Positions 19,981-27,754 of a stretch of DNA of 64,000 bases are shown here, piece after piece. Position 1 is the first letter of the stretch; each line of letters begins with the position of its first letter. The stretch lies in NCBI RefSeq assembly GCF_030315745.1, contig NZ_JASXSH010000007.1, positions 124,001-188,000 on the forward strand. The letters are read 5' to 3'. Under the pieces are notes generated by a model. That model saw only the letters and a list, made by a program, of their open reading frames with translations. It did no database searches and was not told the DNA's origin. The stretch is from Gordonia heveisoli (GTDB taxonomy: Bacteria > Actinomycetota > Actinomycetes > Mycobacteriales > Mycobacteriaceae). The position numbers and the translations under genes were made by a program.

Positions 19981-21510
19981 ATGGCATCCGCATTTTCAGA
20001 CCTGAAGAAGAACCTCACCCGTGACCACACGATCACCGACTGGGATCCCGAAGATCGGGAGGCGTGGGACGCGGGCAACGACAAGATCGCCAAGCGAAAT
20101 CTGATCTGGTCGGTCATCTGTGAACATGTCGGCTTCTCGGTCTGGTCACTGTTCTCGGTGATGACCCTGTTCATGGGTGCCGAGTACGGCATCAGTGCAG
20201 ATCAGAAGTTCGTCATCGCGGCGACGGCGACTTTCGTCGGATCATGTTTGCGCATTCCCTACACCCAGGCCACGGCCCGTTTCGGTGGCCGCAACTGGGC
20301 GATCTTCTCCGCGGTAGTCCTGCTCATCCCCACCGGCCTGACGATGATGCTGATGATGAACCCGGGCGAGTTCGGCTTCGGCTGGTTCCTCGCGGTGGCT
20401 GCGATCACCGGTTTCGGTGGCGGCAACTTCGCATCGTCGATGACCAATATCAACGCCTTCTATCCGCAGCGTCTGAAGGGCTGGGCCCTGGGCCTCAACG
20501 CCGGCGGCGGCAACATCGGGGTGCCTGCCGTCCAGCTGATCGGTCTGCTGGTCATCTGGCTGGCTGCGGACAGCCCCGAGATCGTCTGTGCCGTCTACCT
20601 GTTCGCGCTGGCGATCGCCGGTGTCGGTGCGGCGCTCTACATGGACAACCTCGATCACCAGACCTCCAGCGGCAAGGCCATGCTCGACTGCCTGCGGCAC
20701 CGCGACACCTGGCTGATCTGCCTGCTCTACGTCGGCACCTTCGGCTCGTTCATCGGCTTCGGTTTCGCCTTCAGCCAGGTCCTCAACCTCAGCTTCACCT
20801 CGGCCGGGGTGGGCAAGCCCGCGCTGGCCGCCGCCCAGATCGCCTGGATCGGACCGCTGCTCGGGTCGCTGGCCCGCCCCTACGGCGGCAAGCTGGCCGA
20901 CCGCATCGGCGGCGGCAAGGTCACCCTGTACTGCTTCATCGCGATGATCTTCTCCTCGGCCATCCTGGTGGTCGCCGGCACGATCGCCGACAACAACGGC
21001 AAGGTCATCACCGGCGGTGTGCTGGCCGCTTTCATCACCGGCTTCATCCTGCTGTTCCTGATCTCCGGTATCGCCAACGGCTCGGTGTACAAGATCATCC
21101 CGACGATCTGGGAGCACAAGGCGCAGTTCCTGCCCGGCATGACCAGTCTCGCCAAGACCAAGTGGTCCCGCAGCATGTCCGGCGCACTGATCGGAATCGC
21201 CGGAGCCGCAGGAGGTCTGGGTGGCGTCGGTATCAACCTGGTGCTGCGGGCCAGCTACCAGTCCAACAAGTCGGCCACCCTCGCCTTCTGGGTGTTCATG
21301 AGCTTCTACGTCCTCGCCGCCGTGGTGACCTGGTGGTTCTACGCACGTCGCCAGATCGTCGTCGGTGAGACGACCGACCTTCCCGTCGTCGCTGCGGACG
21401 GTAAGACCGAGCAGTCCGGCATGACCGAAGAGACCGTCACGACCGGGCAGGCCGAGGACGTCACGACCTCGACCACCGATCCCGGTGCCACCGACAAGGC
21501 ATTGGCCTAG
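19981..21510 (+). CDS. narK: NarK-type nitrate/nitrite transporter
   Basis: A 509-residue MFS transporter of the nitrate/nitrite porter family, with about twelve helices. Nitrate signature-like segments are seen in ITGFGGGNFASSMTNINAFYP and in ANGSVYKIIPTIW, with GAAGGLGGVGINLVLR in the second half. The C-terminal 45 residues are hydrophilic (DGKTEQSGMTEETVT...). It heads the cluster narK-nirB-nirD-nnaR-chelatase, so it supplies substrate for assimilation. Start at ATG 19981; the frame upstream is open but not conserved. The ribosome site (GGGACCGG) is weak. Confidence 0.95.
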   Translation: MASAFSDLKKNLTRDHTITDWDPEDREAWDAGNDKIAKRNLIWSVICEHVGFSVWSLFSVMTLFMGAEYGISADQKFVIAATATFVGSCLRIPYTQATARFGGRNWAIFSAVVLLIPTGLTMMLMMNPGEFGFGWFLAVAAITGFGGGNFASSMTNINAFYPQRLKGWALGLNAGGGNIGVPAVQLIGLLVIWLAADSPEIVCAVYLFALAIAGVGAALYMDNLDHQTSSGKAMLDCLRHRDTWLICLLYVGTFGSFIGFGFAFSQVLNLSFTSAGVGKPALAAAQIAWIGPLLGSLARPYGGKLADRIGGGKVTLYCFIAMIFSSAILVVAGTIADNNGKVITGGVLAAFITGFILLFLISGIANGSVYKIIPTIWEHKAQFLPGMTSLAKTKWSRSMSGALIGIAGAAGGLGGVGINLVLRASYQSNKSATLAFWVFMSFYVLAAVVTWWFYARRQIVVGETTDLPVVAADGKTEQSGMTEETVTTGQAEDVTTSTTDPGATDKALA

Positions 21511-21569
21511 CCGTCCGAGACGACGCCGCCCGTCAGCCCGGACGTCCGTCCTCAATCAAGGAGTAACCA

Positions 21570-24155
21570 GTGACCAGCGAGTCCAAAACAGTTGTCGTGG
21601 TCGGCCACGGCATGGTGGGACACCGTTTCGTCCAGACCCTGCGCGAGCGGGACATCACCGGCGCCTGGCGTGTCGAGATCGTGTGCGAGGAATCCGACCC
21701 CGCATACGACCGAGTCGGCCTGTCCTCCTATGTCGGTGCCTGGGAACGCGATTCGCTGGCACTGGCGGGCAACGCCTACGCGGGTGACGCCGCGGTAACC
21801 ACGCACCTTTCCGAGCGGGCGACGGATATCGATCGTGCCGGGCGGCGGGTCGTGACCAGCAGTGGTCGCGAAATCGCTTATGACGCACTGGTGCTGGCCA
21901 CCGGTTCGTACGCCTTCGTGCCGCCGGTGCCCGGGCACGACAACGAGAAGTGTTTCGTCTATCGCACGCTCGACGACCTCGACGGCATCCGCACGGCGGC
22001 AACCGCGGCCGGCCCGGGTGCACATGGCGTCGTCGTCGGCGGTGGTCTGCTCGGCCTGGAGGCGGCCAACGCCCTCAAGCTGATGGGTATGGTCCCGCAC
22101 GTCGTCGAGTTCGCCCCGCGGCTGATGCCGGTGCAGGTCGACGACGGCGGCGGGTCGGTGCTGGCCAACCTGGTCACCGACCTCGGTCTGCATGTGCACA
22201 CCGGGGTCGGCACCGCGGGCATCGCCGACAACGCCGATGGCGGGCTGACGGTGACGCTCAGCGACGATTCGCAGATCGACGCCGCGCTGGTGGTCTTCTC
22301 GGCCGGTGTCCGGCCGCGTGACGAACTCGCACGGGCCGCCGGACTCCCGGTCGGGCCGCGCGGCGGGGTGTTGACCGATGTCGGCGGCGCCACCGAGGAC
22401 GAAGCCATCTTCGCCATCGGCGAGGTCGCGGCGGTCGAGGGTGTCTGCTATGGCCTGGTGGCGCCCGGCTACAGCACCGCGGAGGTGGTCGCCGACCGTC
22501 TCCTCGGCGGTGACGCGGTCTTCCCGGGCGCCGACCTGTCCACCAAGCTCAAGCTGCTCGGCGTCGACGTCGCCAGCTTCGGCGATGCGATGGGCACGAC
22601 GGAGAACGCGCTGGAGATCGTCTACCACGACCCGGTGGCCGGAAAGTACGCCAAGATCGTGCTGTCCGACGATGCCAAGACGCTGTTGGGCGGGATCCTC
22701 GTCGGCGATGCGTCGGCCTACGCGATGCTCAAGCCGATGGTCGGCCGGGAGATCCCCGGCGACCCCGCGGCGCTGATCATCCCGGCCGGCAGTGGCGGTT
22801 CCGGTGTCGGCATCGACGCGCTGCCCGACGATGCCGAGATCTGCTCCTGCAATGGGGTGTCCAAGGGCACCATCTGCTCGGCCATCGCCGACGGATCGTG
22901 CGACATCGCCGCGATCAAGGGCTGCACCAACGCCGGCACCACCTGCGGTGGCTGTGTGCCGAGTATCAAGGCGTTGCTGGAGTCGTCGGGCGTCGAGTTG
23001 TCGAAATCACTGTGTGAGCATTTCGCGCAGTCCCGGGCCGAATTGTTCGAGATCGTCGCGGTCACCGGCATCCGCACCTTCTCGGGGCTGATCGACCGCT
23101 ACGGCACCGGGCAGGGCTGCGAGATCTGCAAGCCGACCGTCGCCTCGATTCTCGCCTCGACCTCCAGCGATCACATCCTCGACGGCGAGCAGGCCGCTCT
23201 GCAGGACACCAACGATCACTTCCTGGCGAATCTGCAGAAGAACGGGTCGTACTCGGTGGTGCCGCGCATGCCCGGCGGTGAGGTGACCGGCGAGCAGCTG
23301 ATCGTCATCGGCGAGATCGCGCGCGATTTCGGGCTGTACACCAAGGTCACCGGTGGTCAGCGCATCGACCTCTTCGGTGCACGTGTCGACCAGCTTCCGG
23401 AGATCTGGCGGCGACTGGTCGACGCCGGCATGGAATCGGGTCAGGCCTACGGCAAGAGCCTGCGCACGGTGAAGAGCTGCGTCGGGTCGACGTGGTGCCG
23501 CTACGGCGTCCAGGACTCGGTGGGCATGGCGGTGCGGCTGGAGACCCGCTACCGCGGGCTGCGGTCGCCGCACAAGATCAAGTTCGGCGTCTCCGGCTGT
23601 GCCCGCGAATGTGCCGAGGCGCGCGGCAAGGATGTCGGTGTGATCGCCACCGAGCACGGCTGGAACCTCTATGTGGCGGGTAATGGTGGTCAGAGCCCCA
23701 AACATGCGCAGTTGCTGGCCAGTGGAGTGGATGACGAAACGCTGGTCGCTTACATTGATCGGTACCTGATGTTCTACATCCGCACTGCCGACCGTCTGCA
23801 GCGCACAGCCCCGTGGCTGGAGTCCCTGGAGGGCGGACTGGACCATCTGAAAGCGGTGGTCTGTGACGACAGCCTCGGACTCGCCGCAGATCTGGAGGCC
23901 GCGATGGAGCGCCATGTGGATGGCTACCAGGACGAGTGGGCGGCCGTGCTGGCCGACGAGGAGAAGCTCAAGCGGTTCGTGTCGTTCGTCAACGCGCCGG
24001 ATGAGGTCGACGAGACGATCCGGTTCACCGAGGCCGATCGGATGGTTCCGGTGTTGCTCGACCTTCCGACGGTGCGTACCGCGCCCGGCGGGTCGGTGGC
24101 CGCGAGCGGTGTCGTGGACAGCGGTGTGGTGAACAAGGAAGGGGTGCCGACATGA
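21570..24155 (+). CDS. nirB: NADH-dependent nitrite reductase, large subunit
   Basis: An 861-residue siroheme enzyme that reduces nitrite to ammonium with six electrons from NAD(P)H. The FAD/NAD domain shows VVVGHGMVGHRF and VVVGGGLLGLEAAN; the BFD-type [2Fe-2S] domain shows EICSCNGV and TTCGGCVPS, with a second CEICKP segment; the siroheme/[4Fe-4S] site is CVGSTWCRYG together with SGCARECAEARG. The GTG start has AAGGAGT nine nt upstream. Nitrate reductase is not in this window. nirD overlaps the stop (ATGA). Confidence 0.97.
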   Translation: MTSESKTVVVVGHGMVGHRFVQTLRERDITGAWRVEIVCEESDPAYDRVGLSSYVGAWERDSLALAGNAYAGDAAVTTHLSERATDIDRAGRRVVTSSGREIAYDALVLATGSYAFVPPVPGHDNEKCFVYRTLDDLDGIRTAATAAGPGAHGVVVGGGLLGLEAANALKLMGMVPHVVEFAPRLMPVQVDDGGGSVLANLVTDLGLHVHTGVGTAGIADNADGGLTVTLSDDSQIDAALVVFSAGVRPRDELARAAGLPVGPRGGVLTDVGGATEDEAIFAIGEVAAVEGVCYGLVAPGYSTAEVVADRLLGGDAVFPGADLSTKLKLLGVDVASFGDAMGTTENALEIVYHDPVAGKYAKIVLSDDAKTLLGGILVGDASAYAMLKPMVGREIPGDPAALIIPAGSGGSGVGIDALPDDAEICSCNGVSKGTICSAIADGSCDIAAIKGCTNAGTTCGGCVPSIKALLESSGVELSKSLCEHFAQSRAELFEIVAVTGIRTFSGLIDRYGTGQGCEICKPTVASILASTSSDHILDGEQAALQDTNDHFLANLQKNGSYSVVPRMPGGEVTGEQLIVIGEIARDFGLYTKVTGGQRIDLFGARVDQLPEIWRRLVDAGMESGQAYGKSLRTVKSCVGSTWCRYGVQDSVGMAVRLETRYRGLRSPHKIKFGVSGCARECAEARGKDVGVIATEHGWNLYVAGNGGQSPKHAQLLASGVDDETLVAYIDRYLMFYIRTADRLQRTAPWLESLEGGLDHLKAVVCDDSLGLAADLEAAMERHVDGYQDEWAAVLADEEKLKRFVSFVNAPDEVDETIRFTEADRMVPVLLDLPTVRTAPGGSVAASGVVDSGVVNKEGVPT

Positions 24156-24568
24156 GTGTGACGGCATCGAGTGCGACGGTAGGGAGTGACGAGATGGAGA
24201 GCACCGGGACGTGGGTGCGCGCGTGCACGATCGACGACCTGGTCGTCGGCCGCGGTGTCGCGGTCCTCGGACCGGGTGGTGTGCAGGTGGCGTTGTTCCG
24301 GATTCCGGCCGTCGAGACCGACCGGGAGGCAACGCTGGGGCGGTCGCGCCTGTACGCGATCGGCAACGTCGATCCCTTCGGTCGCGCCGCGGTGCTCTCT
24401 CGCGGTCTGACCGGTGACCGTGGTGGCGAGCCGACCGTCGCGAGTCCGCTGGGCAAGCAGGTCTTCTCCCTGCGGACGGGCATCTGCCTCGACGACGAGT
24501 CGATGACCGCGGGTAGCTATGCGGTGCGGCTCGTCGACCACACCGTCGAGGTGTTCGTTCCCGCGTGA
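24152..24568 (+). CDS. nirD: Nitrite reductase, small subunit
   Basis: A 138-residue Rieske-fold subunit that assembles with NirB. As in other NirD proteins the iron-sulfur ligands of true Rieske proteins are absent, while AIGNVDPFGRAAVLSRG and PLGKQVFSLRTGICLD are conserved. The ATG overlaps the nirB stop (ATGA), so subunits are made in step. The first 18 residues are a low-complexity extension; starting at the internal ATG (codon 15) is possible but would lose the coupling. Confidence 0.93.
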   Translation: MSVTASSATVGSDEMESTGTWVRACTIDDLVVGRGVAVLGPGGVQVALFRIPAVETDREATLGRSRLYAIGNVDPFGRAAVLSRGLTGDRGGEPTVASPLGKQVFSLRTGICLDDESMTAGSYAVRLVDHTVEVFVPA

Positions 24569-25782
24569 TGGCCACCGAATCTGACACCGATCGTCAGCCC
24601 GATCAGTCACCCGACCCGCTGCCGCTGGCCGGGTTCACCATCGGCGTGACCGCCGCCCGGCGAGCCGAGGAATTCGCGGCGCTGCTCACCCGGCGCGGTG
24701 CCGACGTCATGCATGCGCCGACCATCCGGATCCTGCCCCTGGTGGACGACACCGAGTTGGAGCGGGTGACCGAGGAACTCATCACCGATCCGCCGCAGAT
24801 CATGGTCGCCACCACCGGTATCGGTTTCCGCGGCTGGGTGGAGGCCGCCGACGGCTGGGGCGATGCCGAGGCCGTCCTCGAAGCGCTCGGCAAGAGCAGG
24901 CTGATCGCCCGCGGCCCCAAGGCCAAGGGGGCGATCCGGGCCGCCGGACTGCGCGAGGAATGGTCGCCGGAGAGTGAATCCTCCTCCGAGGTACTCGACC
25001 GGCTGCTGGCCGAGGGAGTCGAGGGCGTTCGGATCGCGGTGCAACTGCACGGGGCGACCTCCGAATGGGAACCGCTGCCGGACTTCTGCACGGTGCTACG
25101 CGCCGCGGGCGCCGAGGTGGTTCCGATCCCGGTGTACCGCTGGCGGATGCATCCCAACGTCGACGCGATCGACAAGATGATCTGGGCGGTGCTGCGCGGC
25201 GATCTCGATGCGATCACCTTCACCAGCGCCCCGGCGGCGGCGGCGATCCTCACCCGAGCCAAGGAACTGGGCAAGCTGCCGCAGTTCGTGTCCGCGTTGC
25301 GGACCGCGGTACCGGTGCTGGCGGTGGGGTCGGTGACGGCGAGTCCTCTTGAGGCGCTGCAGATCCCGGTGATCTACCCGCGGCGGTTCCGGCTCGGTGC
25401 ACTGGCCCGGCTGATCACCGACGAACTTCCCCGTCGCAGCCGGACGCTCCGCGTCGCCGGACACGACACCGCCATCCGCGGGCAGGCCGTCATCGTCGAC
25501 GGTGAGGTCCGGGACTTGTCGGCGACCAGCATGATCCTGCTGAAGATCCTCGCCGGGGTGCCGGGCCGGGTCGTGTCCCGGCAGGAACTGCTCGGTGGAT
25601 TGCCCGGCGACAGTTCCGATACGCATGCGGTGGAGGTGGCGGTGGCGCGCCTGCGGGCGGCACTCGGCTATCCCAAGATGATCCAGACCGTGGTCAAACG
25701 CGGCTATCGGCTCGCCGTCGACCTGGAGTACGACGCCGAGGACAACGACGAGGACGGCGGAAAGGGTGCAGGACATGAGTGA
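24568..25782 (+). CDS. nnaR: NnaR: HemD-like domain fused to winged-helix regulator
   Basis: A 404-residue hybrid. Residues about 15-275 resemble uroporphyrinogen-III synthase (FTIGVTAARRAEEFAALLTRRG, TTGIGFRGWVEA, ITFTSAPAAAAI), and residues about 310-392 form an OmpR-type winged helix (TSMILLKILAGVPGRVVSRQELL, AVEVAVARLRAALG, IQTVVKRGYRLAVDLE). This matches the actinobacterial nitrate regulator NnaR, which works with GlnR on nitrate and nitrite genes (described in Streptomyces and mycobacteria). Whether the HemD part is catalytic or only senses a tetrapyrrole is unknown. The start overlaps the nirD stop (TGATG). Confidence 0.9.
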   Translation: MATESDTDRQPDQSPDPLPLAGFTIGVTAARRAEEFAALLTRRGADVMHAPTIRILPLVDDTELERVTEELITDPPQIMVATTGIGFRGWVEAADGWGDAEAVLEALGKSRLIARGPKAKGAIRAAGLREEWSPESESSSEVLDRLLAEGVEGVRIAVQLHGATSEWEPLPDFCTVLRAAGAEVVPIPVYRWRMHPNVDAIDKMIWAVLRGDLDAITFTSAPAAAAILTRAKELGKLPQFVSALRTAVPVLAVGSVTASPLEALQIPVIYPRRFRLGALARLITDELPRRSRTLRVAGHDTAIRGQAVIVDGEVRDLSATSMILLKILAGVPGRVVSRQELLGGLPGDSSDTHAVEVAVARLRAALGYPKMIQTVVKRGYRLAVDLEYDAEDNDEDGGKGAGHE

Positions 25783-26530
25783 ATACGCCAGTGATGTCCG
25801 GCTGCCCTTCGGGGATCGGCTGGGTCAGGTCAGCCCGGTACTCGTGGCACACGGGACGCGCAGCGCTCGTGGGCTCGATGTGATCGCCGAGATCGCCGAG
25901 GCGGTCAGTCGCCGGGTGGGGACGACACGGACGGCCTTCGTCGACGTACTCGGTCCGACGCCGAGTGAGGTCATCGCCGACACCGATCGGCCCGCGCTGC
26001 TCGTACCGGCGTTCTTGGCGTCGGGGTATCACGTGCGCAAGGATCTACCCGAACACGTGCTGGCCAGCGGACGTACCGACGCCATCGTCACCCGGGCGCT
26101 CGGACCCGATCCGGCGATCGCCGCGGTCGCCAGACTGCGGCTGATCGAGGCAGGCTGGGAGCCGGGTGACGCGGTGGTGCTCGCCGCGGCCGGTTCATCA
26201 GACGAAAGCGCTTGCGGCCAGGTGCATCTCGCGGCGCGGCAGCTGGAGTCGCTGATTGGTGGCCGGGTCGAGGTCGGGTTCATCACCACGGCCCGCCCGT
26301 CGGTGCCCGAGGCGATCGAGGCAGCCGGGCGGGGCGGCCGTCGTGTCGTCGTGGCCAGCTACCTGCTGGCACCCGGACTGTTCCACGAGCGCCTGTCGAC
26401 CTACGGGGCCGACGTGGTGGCGGCGCCGCTCGGTGCCGATCCGCGCATCGTCGATCTGATCGTCACCCGCATGCGGGCCGCGATCAGTCCGTACCGCCGT
26501 GAGGCCGCAGTCCGACTGCTGCGCCGCTGA
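25775..26530 (+). CDS. Sirohydrochlorin chelatase (CbiX/SirB-like)
   Basis: A 251-residue protein with two CbiX-type halves. The metal-site histidines are in VLVAHGTRSARG and FLASGYHVRKDLPEH, and the second half has SYLLAPGLFHERL. It would insert Fe2+ into sirohydrochlorin to make siroheme for NirB, or Co2+ for cobalamin; its place at the end of the nir cluster favours iron. The ATG at 25775 lies inside the end of nnaR (8-nt overlap), so it is translationally coupled. Confidence 0.9.
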   Translation: MSEYASDVRLPFGDRLGQVSPVLVAHGTRSARGLDVIAEIAEAVSRRVGTTRTAFVDVLGPTPSEVIADTDRPALLVPAFLASGYHVRKDLPEHVLASGRTDAIVTRALGPDPAIAAVARLRLIEAGWEPGDAVVLAAAGSSDESACGQVHLAARQLESLIGGRVEVGFITTARPSVPEAIEAAGRGGRRVVVASYLLAPGLFHERLSTYGADVVAAPLGADPRIVDLIVTRMRAAISPYRREAAVRLLRR

Positions 26531-26558
26531 TCCCGACCCCGACGGTGCGGTAGGTGGC

Positions 26559-26858
26559 CTAGCTGAGCTGGGTTCGGCACTCGCGCAAGCGGATCCGGCC
26601 GTCGGTGATCGGTACCCCCTCGGCGCGCAGGCGCTCGAGTTGGCGGGTGGCCAGGTGCGGCGCCGGTCTGCCGCTCGCGGGAACCACCCGGTGCCACGGC
26701 AGATCGGCGGTGTCGGTGCGCATGATCCACCCGACGATCCGTGGCGAGGATAATCCGGCGGCTGCCGCCAGGTCACCGTAGGTGGAGACCTCGCCTGCGG
26801 GGATCGACGCGACCAGCGCGCGGACGCGTTCGACATCGTGGTCGGTCACCGCGGCCAT
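26559..26858 (-). CDS. Alkyltransferase-like protein (ATL)
   Basis: A 99-residue MGMT-fold DNA-binding protein. Its active-site motif reads PWHRVV where O6-alkylguanine transferases have PCHRV, so the acceptor cysteine is replaced by tryptophan and no alkyl transfer is possible. Such ATLs bind O6-alkylguanine and hand it to nucleotide excision repair. The arginine finger helix is seen in STYGDLAAAAGLSSPRIVGW. The mycobacterial equivalent is Rv3204 (recalled). The gene is only 19 nt upstream of... the lipV-like start on the opposite side of the chelatase and shares its strand with that hydrolase. Confidence 0.92.
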   Translation of the reverse strand: MAAVTDHDVERVRALVASIPAGEVSTYGDLAAAAGLSSPRIVGWIMRTDTADLPWHRVVPASGRPAPHLATRQLERLRAEGVPITDGRIRLRECRTQLS

Positions 26859-26877
26859 CAGTGCACCCCTGCGGTGC

Positions 26878-27672
26878 TCACAGCACCGACCGGATCAGCG
26901 ACGCGACCAGTTCGGGCTGGGCGAAGGGCACCATGTGACCGCAGTCGGCGTGGGTCACGGTGACCTCGTCGGCCCGTTCGGCGGCGCACGCGGCGAGGAA
27001 GGCCGGCCGCACGAACGGGGGATCGACCCGGTCGGCGACGACGATGTGGGTCGGCAGCCCCGGCGGCGGCAGCACCGCGGGCCGCGCCATCTCGCTCCAC
27101 GCCGCAGCCGCCATCGGCGCACTGACCCGCCAGCCCACCCGGCCGTGGGGGCGGGGGATCAGGTGGTCGGTGATCTCGTCCTCCAGCCGCTGTGCGGGCA
27201 CATCCGCCCAGCCCTCGGCCCGTTTCGCGGCACGGGCGGCGTCGGCGTCGGCGTAGTCCCAGTGGTCGAGGCTGTCGGTGGCGACCTCGAGGCAGAACTC
27301 GGCGTCGAGTCCCTGCGCCGGGTCGAGCAGCACCAGTGCGGCGATGTCGTCGCGCCGTCGCTGTGCGAGATGGATGGCCAGTGCCCCGCCGAAGGAGTGC
27401 CCGACGACGACGATCGGCCGATCCGCCTGTGGCACATGCTCGTCGATCACGGTGGACAGTGCATGCACGTGGTCGTCGACACCCCACGGCGGACGCCACG
27501 GCGACCGCCCGTGGCCGAGCAGGTCGGGGGCGACGATACGTACGCCGGGCAGGTGATCGGCGAGCGAGGCCCACCGGCGGCCGTGGCCGGTGAGGCCGTG
27601 CAACGCCAGGATCGTGACCGGCGCGCGATCGGGCCCGGTGTCGCCGAAGACGTAGGTGTTCACAGGTGTCAC
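26878..27672 (-). CDS. Alpha/beta hydrolase (LipV-like esterase)
   Basis: A 264-residue esterase/lipase of the alpha/beta hydrolase fold. The oxyanion HG segment is LALHGLTGHG, the nucleophile elbow VVVGHSFGGALA, and the catalytic histidine DCGHMVPFAQP. It corresponds to mycobacterial LipV (Rv3203, recalled). The GTG at 27672 has GGATGG upstream; an ATG at 27690 is the main alternative. The gene stops 19 nt before the ATL gene on the same strand, and is divergent from adnA with under 90 bp between them. Confidence 0.87.
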   Translation of the reverse strand: MTPVNTYVFGDTGPDRAPVTILALHGLTGHGRRWASLADHLPGVRIVAPDLLGHGRSPWRPPWGVDDHVHALSTVIDEHVPQADRPIVVVGHSFGGALAIHLAQRRRDDIAALVLLDPAQGLDAEFCLEVATDSLDHWDYADADAARAAKRAEGWADVPAQRLEDEITDHLIPRPHGRVGWRVSAPMAAAAWSEMARPAVLPPPGLPTHIVVADRVDPPFVRPAFLAACAAERADEVTVTHADCGHMVPFAQPELVASLIRSVL

Positions 27673-27754
27673 CCACCCATCCTGCCGCATCTCATGGTGT
27701 CCGGGGACCAGGGGCGCCGGGTGTCCGGTGGCACTGTCGGTGGTTCGTGATTGC

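Noticed and set aside
20242-21555. 437-codon open frame on the minus strand
   Set aside because: Antisense to narK; His/Asp/Gly-rich composition and no motif.
24152-24568. NirD as a degenerate Rieske protein
   Set aside because: NirD family members normally lack the iron-sulfur ligands; nothing is missing.
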